A stretch of 64,000 bases of DNA from Oxyruncus cristatus (GCA_013399855.1 VXAY01004947.1:163386-227385), one strand, 5' to 3'. Counted from the stretch's first letter, positions 37,901-52,900 are shown. A program made the numbers and translations. The notes: generated by a model from the letters alone, not told the origin.

Positions 37901-38595
37901 ACAGCACCATTATAGGCAAGGGGTTATTCACAGGAGCCATGAAAAATGCTGTGGTGCAAGATAAAAGGACAACCAGCCCGTAGGCAAATGGCAATAATTA
38001 ATTTTCAGCTGGACAGAGCTGCACAAACTGATAATGTGTCTGACAGGGTTACGAGCACTGAAAGAAAAGCTGCAGGCAGCACAAGGTAAGAGAAGAAAGG
38101 GCTCAGAAGGACTATTTCCCCACTGAAGGAGATAAAGGCATGTGGAAATGGAAGAGAGAGTTCATGATAGTGTCAGAGATTTTTAAAATGTCACATCCTT
38201 GATCTCACCCGCGGGGTGAGTGCACTGGAGTTAGAACAATAGTAGAAATGGCTGAGGGACTCTTCGAACTGCAGAGCGGAGCACAAAAGCACCTCACAGT
38301 CCCCATCCCTGCTCCAGGGGGGTGGCTGGAGCCTTGCACCCACAGCCTGGGGTGAGGTTTGAAGGGCACTGCTGGGAATCAGTGGTCCAGGGAGAAATTC
38401 AGCCCTAAAGAGACTCCACATCCATCCACAGGAAGGAAATGTCACTTCCTTAAAAAATAAAGAAAATAAAGGCAGTCAGTGTGTGAACAGAGCAAATTTT
38501 CTTCTCCTCCCAGTGGGAATGGCTTCTATGAGACACACACACACCAAACCTGACACACCAGGCAGTGCTCTTGGGCAGGAGCCAGTATTGAAACA
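28984..38595. other. 5' flank of NDP, no gene recognised
   Basis: Unique, mostly A+T-rich sequence. The only simple repeat of note is the GA-rich tract at 29801-29838. Open frames such as the 126-codon one at 32528-32908 have no recognisable domain and no splice or codon support. Distal regulatory sequence of NDP could lie here. Confidence 0.5.
29801..29838 (+). repeat. GA-rich microsatellite
   Basis: Interrupted (GA)n with GGGA steps, about 0.9 kb upstream of the predicted NDP start. Confidence 0.9.
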
Positions 38596-39056
38596 GAGTC
38601 CAGAGGAGGGACACAAAGATGATTAGAGGAATGGAATACCTCTCATATGAGGAAGGGTTGAGAGAATTGGGATTGTTTAGCCTGGAGAGAAGGCTGTGGG
38701 GTGACCTTATTGTAGCCTTTCATTACCTAAATAGGGTCTATAAGAGAGTGGGAAAGGGACTTCCACAAGGGCATGTAGGGATGGGTTGAGGGGTAATGGC
38801 TTTAAACTAAAAGAGGGCAGGTTTAGATTATGTATTTGGAAGAAATTCTTTGCTGTGAGGGTGATGAGACACTGAAACAATTTGCCCAGAGAAGCTGTGG
38901 ATGCTTCATCCCTGGAAATGTTCAAGGCCAGGTTGGACAGGGCTTGGAGCAACCTGGTCTGGTAGAAAGGTGACCCTGGCCACTGCAGGGAGTTTGGAAC
39001 TAGATGATCTTTAAGGTCCCTTCCAACCCAAACCATTCTGTGATCTTGTGATTGTT
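38596..39056 (+). mobile_element. CR1 LINE, 5'-truncated
   Basis: About 460 bp of the CR1 3' region. It runs from the segment 'gatgattagaggaatgga' (family form 'aagatgatcagagggctgga'), through 'agcctggagagaaggctg' and 'ttcaaggccaggttggaca', to 'gatgatctttaaggtccctt' and 'attctgtgatcttgtgatt'. It is the best preserved CR1 in the window. It has no intact reading frame and is 5'-truncated, as is usual for CR1. Confidence 0.93.
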
Positions 39057-42000
39057 TGTTCCTGTGATTCAGGATCCTCATTTCTGAGGATTCTTATCTT
39101 TGCCTCACTGCCTCATGAGGCAAACTGGAGGCTCTTCTCAGGAAAAGAAAAAGAAACCTGCCAAGAAAATCCAGCTTTTTACTGCACATACCTTACTGGT
39201 CCCTCTACACAATCTTGTAGTCCAAATGGAAGGCAATCTACAAATCTGACCTGTGGAAATGACTCAGCCCCCCCAGGGCTGCAGCAAAGCTAGCAATGAC
39301 TGCCAGCTCCATGCAACAGGGATGGCATGTCTGGAAGGGGGAATAGCACGGGGAAGGTGCAGGCAGATCCTGGTAGGGCTGAAATCATTCTTGGTGCATC
39401 TATCCCAGATGACAGGGAAAGGATGCCAAACATCACTGGAAGGGTGACGCGCATGGGGAACCTACCTGCAGCACCAGAAAGCTCACAAGGCTCGTGGGCA
39501 GCTCTAGCCAGTGCCCAAAGTGTGCTTGTGCTAATGAAGACTTTATTAACACAAAGAGGAAGAAACCTTTAAAGAATCCTTGACCCCACAGCACTGTGAA
39601 AATAAGCTTAAAACTAAATTTCTTAGGGACAACTCCAAGCAGATGAGTGAGTCGGAAGCCTGGAGAGTGGCATTTGGTGCATCATGACCCTGAGGTATTG
39701 GTTTGGAAATGCCACTGACCATCCTTGTAAGCCCTGCTCAGTTTGTTCCACTGAAGCAGGCTGGGGCCGAGCTTCAGAGCTCAGGACAGCCAGTGGGTTT
39801 TCTGCTTCCTAACAGCATTAATGCAGACATCTCAGGCAAAGACATCATCTTCACTTGGCAGTGAAAGGCTCTTCAGAGGGTCAGCAAGTACCACTAATTA
39901 GTACACTGTTTTTACGGCATTAAGTTCTGTGTTACTGATTCCTCCTTCCTAGTTCTATTTTTAAACCTGTAGAAAAGGAACAGGAAGCTTGTTTGGGATG
40001 CTTTCCGAAGAGCTTGCTGGAGTTATGGTTTTGAGTTTCATACTTCCTTGCTGAGCTATGCTGGTCACTTACAACTCAGTCACTGCATGAATGAATAAAA
40101 CAATGAATGAGCAGATTAATTAGAAAGGTCTTTCTCAGGTTCCCTGGCTTCTGAGCTTCACAGACCTGGCTGTGACTGCCAACAGCTCTTCACTGTGGAC
40201 TGGCTTAGAGCTGGTCCAAAGTTCATAAAAGATCCAGTTTTCATCCCCTCCTCAACTGTACCTTCCCTTGGCTGCACTGAGACCCTGGGTAGCTACAGCC
40301 TCTGTAAGACCAGGTGAGGTCACAATCTTTTACCACCCTTTAGCATCTATTTGCAGTGACTGAAATGACACTTTGGAATTGGAGAGCCTCATCCTGTTAA
40401 GTTCATTCCTTCCATTCCAAGATACCACTCTGTAAAGTAAAGAGGCAAGGCTGTATCTCTGGTTTTGCAGAATAGGAGGGCTGGCATTCATTCCATCAGC
40501 AAGTCTCCCACCTTTTCCTCAGCACTAAATTTGCCCTTCCAGTCATACAGTGATAGTCTCTATTTTGGTATTTTCAATACTTATTGATCTAATAAATCCA
40601 ATGAATAGGGTGGTGCAGTTGTATTGTTTCAATGCTTAAAACATAGTACTGTAGGATACTGATTTCTCAGGATAAGTTTGGAATCATGGCCGTTCTCTAG
40701 GCATCCTAAAAAATCTCTGAAGTTTGGGGACATGGTACCTGTGGTTTATTGTGCTGACACAGAAAAGGGATGGTCAGTCTGTAGGAATTGTTGCCATGTT
40801 TTTCTTTTGTCAAAAAAAAAAAAAAAAGAGTTGTCAAAAGAGAGATATGCTCATAACCAACAAGACCGATGGCTTTAGTGCCACAGAGCAGACTCTTGGT
40901 GCAAGGAAGGCTCTGGGAACTGTACATAAAATAAGTGCACCTCAGCCCCTGCTATCAGAGCTGCAGTCCTTGTTTGTGCCCAAGCTGCCTCGGATTTGTC
41001 ATCTGCAAATAGGCACACAAACTCACCTTTCTGGTGTTTCTGAGGTGCAAGTTAATGCTGTAGGGTCACACTGGGGGTAGGTCAAGCCCATTCAGCTCTC
41101 TGGAGGACTTGGAGCTGTAGTGTGGACAAGACACCAACATTTCTGGTACTACATCTTCTAAAGCTGATTACAGCACCACGTTAGATAACATGGCAGGAGA
41201 AATACATGCCCTCCTCTCTTCACCCAAATCTCTCCCCTGTTGCTGCTGGGGGTGAATTGCAGCTTCCAGATCCAGGCTGCAGCTTCCACAGCAGCGAAAA
41301 GTCACGGTGCCAGTTCACGCAGAAAGTGCTGAGGGCAGGAGGGCTTTGTCCATGGCAGGGCAGCACAGACACCAGCCCTGATGCCCCACATCAGAGGGCT
41401 CCAAGCCACGAGGCTGGTCCTGGGAACAGTCGTCCCCACACGCTTGGCTGCTCCTCGCCACCAGCATCCTCTGCTGGCCGCCGTGGAGCAGGGTGCTGGC
41501 TGGGCGAACGTCTGCCTCAGGCATGCTGAGGGCTCTGTGACTGATGCAGTAAGACACGTTATACCGTGGCACAACAGTTTACTAAATTAAGAGAATCAGG
41601 TAATGAAGTCCAAATGAAATGGCGTTGCTTCCTCAGAACAGAAATTCTCAAAATTTGTAAACTCGAGCCTTCTGACGAAGAAATGCAATATCACGGTTTG
41701 TTGATTTTGTTTGTCTGGAGATTCGTGGGGTTTTTGTTGTTTTGTTGTTTTTTTTTTCCCTGAGATTGTTACATTTTCACAGAACATTTAATTTACATTT
41801 ATGCTGTACTTTCCTGGAGAAAATGATGCTGTTAGAAAACATAATTTATCTCTTCTGGAGTTTTGTAATAGTAAAATTACAATTCGTGTTCTCTGCAGTT
41901 GTAAATCAAATACATTCATTTTAATGGCCCGGTCTACAGAGCTCGAGAGACCAGCTCTATCTATCCAGTTTGTAATAAATTGATGAACATCTTTGTTCAG

Positions 42001-45000
42001 CACAGCAGTCTCAGACTGCTTGTAATACTCAAACATTGATGTCTCTATATGAGCAGTTTCTTTAATTACCATTGCCAATTCTGATTTTCCAGGTAAAGGC
42101 TTGCTAAAATTTTGAATTCGTTTGTCACCTGTCATGAAGGAGAGAGTTTGTTGGCATCCTCCTGTGCAGCGAGACGTGCTTTAATCCCAAACTATTCCAT
42201 CTATGTTATAGTAAGACAAAGCACCACCTGCTATGAAGTTTGACAGACTATATAAAATTTAATTTATGTACATTACTGTCTTGTCTGACATAAAAGCGTT
42301 GCATAGAGAACAAGAAGCAAAAAAATTTGTAACTGTAGTGTCAGGAAAAAACATCTTTAATTTATGACAGAGTTAATAAGACAGTTATTCTTTCAAACAC
42401 ACAACTCTTCCCAGGAGCCGTGGAGTGACTTCATTTATATGGCCTTAAATGAAAAGATTGCCTGCAGTCAATGTAATGCTACCAAATCAACAATACAAAG
42501 ATCCAGAAGATCTGATAAACCTGTCTGGTAAGTCTCATGTGTACAAAGGACCAGAAATCTAAAAATAAGAACTAAACCCACCAGTCAACATCTAATTCAT
42601 TTGTGGATCTTCAGCTGGTAGAGCTCTATCAGCAGCAATACCCCACCACCCTCGATGCACAGGAATGGGCAGGAGCATCACCTGCAGAGACGAGCTCCAG
42701 TTTTCACTAACACACATCACCACACCTGGGTCCCTCAGAGGCTCCAGATCTTCCATCCAACTCACACAACCAAACCAAAATCTTTCTGTTCATTAGTAGA
42801 TCGTAGGTGGGCAGGGACCATCGTAAAAAAGTGTTTGATGCCAGAGGAAGCTGGTGGAATGGCCTTGGGTTTGGGGGCTGCGGTGTCAGGGATGGGGCAG
42901 TCCCAGCAGAACTTTGCAGCCACTGTGCTGGGATGGTCCAGATACATCCCCTCATGGCACCCAGGGCATCAGGGTCCTTTATAGATATGGTATGTTGGGG
43001 GGGGCACTGTTTTTCAGGCACAGACCACAGACATATTAACTGCAATGACTTCAAGTATTGTGTTGTCATCCCTGCTGTGTCCCTCAAAATATTTGGCTTT
43101 ATATCTGGGGTTGGAGAGTGAAGGTCCCTGATAAAGAACAAATCCCTACTGCAATCATACATGTTGCAACACTCAAAGGTAAGACACAACAGGGGCTTGT
43201 GAATCTCATTTGAAAGTTTTCATTCTTGTCTTCAAGTCACGCCAAGGCAGGGGGGATGAACAACCCTCATATGGAAAAGTCTGTCTGAAGCACAGCCTTG
43301 TGATTTGGGTATAAGGGGTACCACACAGCCTGGCATCATTCTTCACCCTTATGGAGAAGTGGGGTCTGTCAGGGTCAGCTGGGAGCATTTCTCCCCCAAA
43401 ACTTACTTCCCAGTTTCAGTCTTTGTGGCTGGTGCCCTCACCAGAGATGTGCAGTGGGGTGCTGACACCCACAAAGCAATGGGGAAATTTTGGTATCTGG
43501 GAACTGAAACCTTGTGTGAGAAAGCAAAACTCAGAGAGGTGGTTGGAGCAGCTTTGACTTGTATCGGGCAGCAGTGGGCTTTCTCAGGAGGGCATTTTTC
43601 CCACAGACCACGAAAGGAGCTGAGAAAAAGCCTAATGCATCCATGGGGTACCTGCACTCTCCAGACTCCCTCCAGGCACCAAATGCCACAGACCAGAGAG
43701 TGACTGCCTTTGGGGGCCTATGGGGTCCTGCAGTTTTAAAACAGCAGGTCACTTTAACATACACGGATCTGGAAAGGAGCATGCAGGCTTGGAATTTTTC
43801 AAGAATCATTTCATGTCTTTTTTTTAACTTGGTCCATTTGAACTACTCTATCACTCCTTTTCCCAAAACAAGCCTTTGGACCAAATACAGAGATGGCATA
43901 GCTGTGTTTTCCTCCTTTGCTGCAGAGGCTGCACATACAGACCAGTGCAACGTACAGTTCTCATTTAGATTCAAGTGTAGTGCCAGAAACTGGTAGCAAT
44001 GGTTACTCAACCTTGCAAAGTCTAGTTTTCTTCTTGTTTGCTTTCCAAATGAAAAAGATTTTTCAGCCCTATTTTTGACAGGGAAAACCAACACATCTAT
44101 TACCCTTTTCTCGTTTTTTTAATTCCCTCAGTAGTGAACCCCAGTCTTAACGCAAGAACTTCAAAGCGAGCCAAACTGATTTTTTCATGTTAAGAATTTG
44201 CACAGCCACTAAAGATGTTTAAATGTCATCTTCCATTTTCTCTAATGACCTTATAAATTATCTAGATAAACGTTCTGCAAAATTTGTTTTCAAGAAAAAA
44301 ATTCCAAGCCAGTGTATCTCCTTTGCCTCATTTCTTGATTCCTATTAAAGTCTGAAGTTTGTTGTTAGAACTTCCTGGAACTGAAGCAAAAATGGTTCAA
44401 CTTTTTGCTGGAAAGAGAAGTGTACAGTGGGAAAAGGGCAGGGAGATAGTACGAGCAAACAAGGCAAAAAAAAGGGGTTGTATTTACTGAATCTCTAACT
44501 TTCAAGTGTCCAGCCTACGACTCCTATTGCCAGCAGAGCCTGATGTTTCTACATTTTCTTCTGACATTTGAAGATTAAGTAAATCATGTTTAGGTGCGAT
44601 AGTACCAGCAGACACCTGACTCCGGTCTCTCCCCACCTCTTCAGGACTTGTCGCCAAAGCAATTCCATGGAAACAGCATCAAGTGGAGATGGCCGGGAAT
44701 ATGCGCCCGTACAGGAGACCACCACAATTAATTCATCTCCTGATTTAAGGGAGCACTGACATAACCTCCAGCTCTGCTTCCCTTCTTTGTTGAGTGGTTG
44801 CTATAGGTCTACATTCATGTGCAAACCTACCTGATGTTTAAACATGTGCTTGTTATCTCCAGATTTTTGTTTATTTGCCTCTTAAATTTTTAGTAAAGAT
44901 ACGATTAAGGATAGCAGTTAATGGCTTCTGTTTATTTTACAAAGCAAACATGAAGCAATAGACTATAAGTATTGAGTCTGTAGTGCTTTACCGAGGTGTG

Positions 45001-45269
45001 ATTAGTAAAAAACCAAAAGTCAACTTAAAAGTACTTCACTTTCTAAAGGTTTCTGAAAGGTATCTGAGATTGGCTTGCAAAAGCAGCATGTTGACATTGC
45101 CTTTATTTTCATTTACATTTTATCCTTCTTTTTGGGGCTGCGACTTAATTACAGCAACTTTTGCTGGTGGTGGGTGAGAACAGACTCAAGGCTTTCTTTT
45201 TCCTAAGGATTCCCATCCTGTACGGTGAATGAAAACTGTTAAGTGACAGACAGGGATGAAGGCGAGAAC
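39057..45269. other. intergenic, no gene recognised
   Basis: Unique sequence between a CR1 copy and the purine array. It contains short A or T runs (40813-40827, 41729-41759) and the candidate regulatory block at 41.8-42.3 kb. Open frames of 100-160 codons (for example around 42.7-43.2 and 43.5-44.0 kb) overlap one another on both strands, as chance frames do. Confidence 0.55.
41770..42330. promoter_or_regulatory. candidate conserved non-coding element
   Basis: A non-repetitive A+T-rich block with several motif cores of the kind seen in vertebrate developmental enhancers: TTTAATTACC, TTTTAATGGCC, CTTTAATCCC (OTX/CRX-like TAATCC). It also holds a 115-codon open frame on the minus strand (41788-42135) with no recognisable domain. 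It lies about 13 kb upstream of the predicted NDP start. Conservation is a guess from composition and cannot be shown from one sequence. Confidence 0.25.
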
Positions 45270-46033
<764 letters not shown>

Positions 46034-47724
46034 TGAGAAAAGAAAGATGAGGAATGCAAAGAAGAAAAATACAGAAACCCTGATTTAACACCCAGCCTGA
46101 GCCAAAACTGTTTTACAGAATATGTTTCCTTGGGGGTTTATAATGCAACTACTATAGAGAAACCAGCATGATCTGACACACCATGAACTATTCAGCAGCC
46201 TACTAAAAATACGAATAGCTCATAACAACAGGAGAATCAAACTGTTACTGCCTGGAATGTGAGATTATAAAATGTGAGATGACAAAATATCATGATCCAG
46301 ATCAAAATTCAATATATTTTGTCAGTAAAGGTACATGGACTATTGGAAAACAGTCAGTATGTTCCCCACCATTGCTAACAGAAGCCTTTGGACAAGGCAA
46401 GAAGTTGCAAGTTAAAAATGAAAATAAAATAAAATACAGGGTTCTGATACCAATCCATAATATTAAAAAATAGAAAATGTAATGGTAAGCAAGTAGTGGA
46501 AAGCCAGCCCTGGAGGGGTGAACAAAGGCAAGTGCAGCCTGTAGCACTGATATCTCAAAGGCAAAAGGAGCTTTACCCTTACCTGAAGGGTCTTCAGAAG
46601 GTACTTTGCTGTAAGGCAATGCCCTTGTGAAGTCTGTACTGCCTAGGGATTGCAGTATTTAAAGGGATTTGCTATCAGGAACTCTTGGATTAGGTTATTT
46701 TACACACACCTAGTTCATATCACAGAGAGAACTAGCCAGCCTGCCGGGCTAGTTACTAGGGCTAGTGAAGGTAAGTAAGAGTACTAAAGTTTCCCTGTTC
46801 AGGTGAGAAGTCAAACTAAAATTCAGACTGAGAGTATTACTGGAGTGTTTACTTAAGCAATTTACTACACCAAGGCCAGATTAATGAAATTCAGCCTGCT
46901 ATTCATCCCACCACACAAGAGAGTCCTCCATACCAGAGGTATGAAAGCAAATAAGATAAAAGAAAAGATGAAATAAGAAAAGAGGTGCTACTTACCTGTG
47001 CTGTGCATTTTGTCTTTTTTATGGAGCCATCTGCAACTAATCCTAAGTATGGTTTGTATTAAGTCTGGATCACAAATGACACCCACCATGCAGCTGTTTG
47101 CATCTGGCTCACAGGTGTTTAACTGGTGTTTCCCAGGAGCAGATGGATGCCTTAGAGGGAACTTTCAGGATTGACATGCAGAGCCAGAGAGGAGGAAAAG
47201 GACAGGGTCTTTACTGTTACCTCTGTTACCTCCCTATTAAGCCTCCTGCTAGGAAATACAAGTAAACTTGCATGGAAATGCTGCTTGGAAAATGCTCCTC
47301 ATTTTCCTCTAAGATAGTGAAAAGTGCAGTAGTGAATTCATGCAGGAGTACAGGGCAAGCCAATTAGGAAAAAAATCAATATTGCATGGCAATCCAGATA
47401 AAATTTCAGCAACAGGAGCTCAAGGTATATCCTTTGGCTGTGCTGGGATTGCAGAATCTGTTGTCCTGACTATGTGTCCTGTCCCAGGGAACAGAAACGA
47501 GTGCACTGGATTAAAAATCTGTCAAATGCTCCCAGGAGTCTGGCGCTGTAGTTTGTACACACACCAAGGATCCCACCATGTGGGCATTAAAAACCCTCCT
47601 GTATGATGAAGAGCTTGGTGCTCCTGTTCCCCGCAGGCTGAGAGCCAGCCCTGGTTTTGAAAGCTCATTCACCACCATCTGCTCAGAAACCAAGCACTGG
47701 GTCTGACACCAGGCAAACCTGGAG

Positions 47725-48022
47725 GCTGAGGGGACACCTTATTGCTCTCTGTGACTACCTGAAAGGAGGCCTCAAGTTGTACCAGGGGAGGTTTATATTA
47801 GATACTAGCTAAAATTTCGTCACAGGAAGGCTTGTCAGGCATTGGAACAGGCTGCCCAAGGAACGTGGTAGAACCGTCACCCCTTGAAGTGCTTAAAGAT
47901 ATGTGGATATGGCACTTGAGGACGTGGTTTAGTGGAGAACATGGTGGTGGCTCTAGGTTGACAGCTGGACTTGATGGTCATAGAGATCTTTTCCACTGTT
48001 AATTGTTCTATTATTCCATCCA
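47725..48022 (+). mobile_element. CR1 LINE fragment
   Basis: Carries CR1 3'-region landmarks: 'ctctctgtgactacctgaaa', 'ttgtaccaggggaggttta', 'ggaacaggctgcccaagga' and an end segment with 'gacttgatggtcatagagat' and 'ttctattattcc'. It is truncated at the 5' end and diverged. Confidence 0.88.
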
Positions 48023-49519
48023 AACATGGCTGGAGAGCAGGACTTTTACCCACTTGATAATGTGGAGTTGGTAAAACACACAGGCTGCAAGGAGGATGCG
48101 CTACCACGTCTTGCCTGTATTCTCCTGCCTGCCATAGCCTGAGAGAGCGGAAGGCTACAGGCCAGGATGCTGTAGGAGGCAGGATGGGATGAACGAGCAG
48201 GAATTCCCCCCTTGCACTACCAGCGTGGCACTTTCAGAGCCAAGCGCGCCAGAGCTTTGGCAGGGGAGTTTTGTTCAAGAGGAACAATGCCACAGACACT
48301 GGTGTAACAAAGAGAGCTTTGTGAGCACCACTGGCCTGTAGCACAGGATAAGGACTTCTTTTCAGGCTGGCTGCCTGGAATACTGAAGGAGGACAAACAG
48401 CTACCCAAGTCAGGATAACATGACCAAAAATCCCAATACATCCCCCTAGCTCCCTGCCTGTGCAACTCCTCAGCCGTGGAGCAAACTCTTCCTCCGTGGG
48501 AGGATTTGAATGGGAAAGAGGGGGAGAGGCAGGGGGTCAGGCAGAGGCAGAACAGGCAGCTCTTTGCATGCGTGCACACGTAGCCCTGGCAGTCAGGAGC
48601 CTGGCTGCCGGCGCAGGCTGGTCAGCTGCCTGGCTCCCGACTTCGGGAAGCCCTGCGGCACACAAAGGTTGCACTGAGACAACAATTCTGAATTCAGAGC
48701 TCCTGTTCTCCTGAGCCAACAACATACACACAAAAAAAAAAAAAAGAAAAAAAATCCCCCCCCCAACTTTGACAGATCAACCGCTTCCAGCTTTCCTGAT
48801 GAATTGTCACAAGGAAGAGAAAAGATCCTCGGCATTTCCTCACGCAGAAAGCTGAGGATTCTTTCCTCAAATGAAGCACCACAAGCTAGCACCATTCGTG
48901 CTTCCACAGCCAAGCACTGTCTGTGCAACATCACCACCAGTGGAAGTGTCACAGCCTCTCCCAAGCACCTACAAAATAAAATACAGCCACAGATTCCCAA
49001 CTCAAATACACCACCAAAGTCACCCACTTCATCCCTACCTCCACCAATATTATTTTTTCCCATAAATTCAGGCCATAGGCACCCAGTTTACACTAAAATA
49101 TTCCAACTCTTTATAAGCCAACTCCACATATGATTTTCTTCTTCCATAACTATGTCACCAAGCCTATGCTTTAACCAACATTCACAAATCATATGCTCAC
49201 CTGCTGGATTGAAGCCTGCATTTTGTTTTCAGTTCCCATCATAAATTCAGTCATCAACAACGCCATCGAGCTGTGTCTGAAACACTCTGTCAGCTTCATG
49301 GGCACTATCATTACAGAAGTGAAACCCTAAATCTTCCATGCACAAGTATGCCTGAAGTTCAACACACCTCTCTCCACTGGGCTTGCAGCTATTCAACAAA
49401 TGTCACACTGTTGTACCTTAGAGGAAACTCCCAGGGACCATCAGTCACTTGGAGGAGAGCAATGATGGCACTGACTTTTCCAGTGTAAGACTGGGTTTTG
49501 CTTATCCGAGGAACTACTG

Positions 49520-49878
49520 TTTCCTCACAGTGACCTCATTGGGGTCTTCAACATCCTCATGAGGGGAAGCGGGGAGGAAAGAACTGATCTCTTCACTCCC
49601 ATGACCAGGACTGGAGGAAATGGCATGAAACTGAGTCAGGGCAGGTTTCGGTTGGGTATCGGGTAAAGATTTTTCAAGCAGAGGGTGTTTGAGCACTGGA
49701 ACAGGTCCCCCCAGGAAAGTGGTCACTGCACCAAGGCTGACGGAGTTCAGGAAGTGTTTGGACAATGCTCTCAGGCACGTGGTGGGATTCTTGGGATGTC
49801 CTGTGTAAGGCCAGAAGTTGGACTTTATGATCCTCAGGAGTCCCTTCCCACTCAGCATATTCTGTGATTCTGTGAGGA
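49520..49878 (+). mobile_element. CR1 LINE fragment
   Basis: Contains 'ctgatctcttcactc', 'tgtttgagcactggaacagg', 'gttggactttatgatcctca', 'gtcccttcccactcagcata' and 'ttctgtgattctgtgag', in CR1 order and plus orientation. The tail resembles that of the SINE at 24 kb more than that of the 38.6-kb copy, suggesting a different CR1 subfamily. Confidence 0.9.
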
Positions 49879-49999
49879 ACCAGAAGCTGCTTCAGCGCAG
49901 AAACCCAAGCCAACCGACTGCCTCTATCCCTCAGTTTTCACATATTAAACCCTAATGGGATCCAAATGGAAAATCATCAAGCAACTACAACTGCAATAA

Positions 50000-52900
50000 A
50001 ATACCATATGTTTCGAAAGAAATTTCACCCAGCACCCAACTTTCTAAATTTTAAATAACTGCCACCCCCAACAGACGCATAATAGGAAGCAAAACAAAAT
50101 GGACCTGCCCTTGAAAAATGAACAGCATCAAGCAGAAAATAAATAATCTGTGAGCCCATCTCAGCAGCCACTGCCACAACTGCCCTCTGAGCAGCCCCAC
50201 CGCGATCCAGGGAGCCTTCACATGCTCACCATGAAACATGACACGCACTTACACCCGTGCACGGCGGGACTTATGGAAACTATGCAATTGGACAACACAT
50301 ATGTGCTGAAGTGAACCCTGCTGGGTAATTAATAAAGGACCAGAGCATCCAGTTACTACGTGGAGAACATTTTTCACTAAATGTTCCCTCTGATGTCTCG
50401 AAGGGTCACCCTGGAAAGTGGCTTCTGATACAGCTCCAAAAGACAACGGCAGAAAGGAAAATGCTTAACTCTACTAGAGTGGAAAAAAAAAAAAGGAAGT
50501 CGTGGACTCAACAAAGTCCACATATTTAGGCATACTTTGATTTTCTTCTGTCCAGCCTAATGATGCTCGTTCCACATGGGCCGCTGCCAACCTGATTCCC
50601 TCCTGCTTTGCTCTGAAGAAATAAATGTTTTGTTCTGCACTCACTGAGAAATGGAAGATCCACTCAGATCAGGTAGAAGTGGACAGACATTGTGACAAAA
50701 AAATTCAGGATGGAGTAGTCCCTGCTCCCACCCTTTTCTCCACAGGGAAGCTCTGTCTTCCTCCAGGAGCTTGGATGCACTGGGTGTGCCACATGGCACC
50801 CATGGTGGTGGTTGTTCTTCCCACCATTCCCATCCCTATGTCCACGTATCCCATGCAAAGATGGGCCAGCTGTGGTCCCAAGGCTGTGCCCCTCGCACAA
50901 CAACCTTGTGTGGCTGAGGCTCTGTGCCCTTTTGGCACAGTCTGTGCCCCTTTGGCACAGTTTCTGCTGCAGAAACAGCTCTCCTGAAATGCACGTGAGA
51001 CTCCAGTTACTTTCAGGAATGTGCCTCCACCAAGGATTAAGCAAAATAAATGTTATCTGGTTCCATATCTGTTTTTGTGTTTGCATATGCATACCTGCCT
51101 CTAGCCCTGTCCAATGCTTAGACCTGCCAACTGCTCCTAGTTATTAGAAACCATCTCGGTTTTACAGGGTCACTCCTCACTTTTCAAGAGCCTTTTCTCT
51201 AGAGGACAGTTACATCTGCCTGCTCATGTTCCCTCCCTAAACTCACAGATATCATATATAGAGTTACACTTCCCTACAGAGGCACTTCAGAGACTATCCC
51301 TGCATTGCAAAGAAGTAATGCTGAAAACAAAAGGAGGTCGTATCTGAAGAGTATTAAAACCTGCAAGACCTCCTTGGGTGTGTAATGAGCTAAGGGTGTC
51401 CAAATATTTTTTTTCCGTGGGACTTAGGTGGATTGTCCTCTTAGGTATTTAATTCATACTTCTTTTTGAACACATTATTTTTTGGAGCATATTTTCTTCG
51501 AGCATATTTTCTTCTCAGCCATAAAAGCAATGATTTTCTTGCTTCATTTTCAAGCTAATGCTTCACAAAATGGCCCAGAATTTCCACTAATTCTCACTGA
51601 TGCTGGCAGTGGCATTTACAGAAGAGTGCTGTCCCAGAGTTCAAGTGCACAACAGTGCTGATTTCTAACAGACCATATTCTTCCTCTTCCCCCACCCAAA
51701 ACCTGCAGCTATGACATTTACTGGTCTTCTGCAGATGAGAAAACTCCTGTTGGCCCTGAGGGAAAAGACCAGCTCTCACGCTTGGAGAGATGGGAACCTG
51801 CAACGTGGCTTCCTTGCCCGCCCATTTTGGCAAGTTGCAAGGGAAGCACCAAAGCATCTTTCTTTTCAGTCTTGTCAGCAAAGAACACTGAGAAGGTGGC
51901 GCCAGCCCCAACAGATTTTTCCTTACAACCAAGAGCAATGACACTCTTTAAGCTTGAAGGGGACAACAGCATCCAGTAGAACAAAACAGAACTGTCCAAC
52001 TTCTGCTGGGTGAAGGAAAACTCATCACTGTCCTCAGTGGTCCAAGTCCTTCCACCTGCACAACTAGTTTTGGTTAACTGGGTCCTCAACATTCTCCTGT
52101 TTTATGCCAACAGAGTTTGGCACAGAAATGGCACGTTATCACAAAAATCACAGGCAGCTCTTAAAGTTGGCTTTGGATAGGTTGTGTACCTTGGGCATTT
52201 CTGAGAAGGGTTCAGAGGCAGCTCCTCTGCAGTCATGGAAAGCTTCGTGGTGGCTGCACTGTGCAGGCAAGTAGAGAAATTTGCACATCACAGAGTGATG
52301 ATGAGAAAACTCCCCTGGTGCGTTTTACACAAGAGGTGTTCAACAGTGCGTGAGGCTGGACATTGCAGGTGATGCTGAATGGAACTATCAGCCCTTGCTT
52401 CCCATGGAAAAAGAAGGTAAAGAGATGCAGACTACCTCAGTTTCCAGTCTGGAATAGCAGAAATAACTACATTGTCACCTTATGGATGCTGATAAACTGT
52501 GTCATGACCTGGATGATAATTGTGCGTGGAGCCCTGCAAACATGAAACCTTGTGAGAGTACAAGAGCACTTGTTGGTCCCATCACTCAGTCAGTGATTTT
52601 GCCAATAGCCCAAGCAGCGGTGCTTCAGGGTAGATTATTTTAAAAAGTGGTCCTGAACCTTTCAGTTGCAGTTGCAGGGTGGCACTTTCCAGACAAGCTG
52701 CAGGTGCAAAGAAGACCGTGTGAGTTTTTCTTTACCTGTCTTGCATGAAATTCAGCTTTAGGGGGCAGCCCTTGGAGGTATTTGTGACCAGTCCTCAGAG
52801 TGACAGCAGAGTGTTTGTTCTCCTCTTCTTCCACTCCTTCGTTTCTGGGTGATCACTGGCCTGTCAAGATCACTGCAGAGGAGAGGACAAAACCCTTCCT

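Noticed and set aside
50925..50965. Short repeated 'ttggcacagt' segment
   Set aside because: Two near copies about 20 bp apart; a minor local duplication without further structure.
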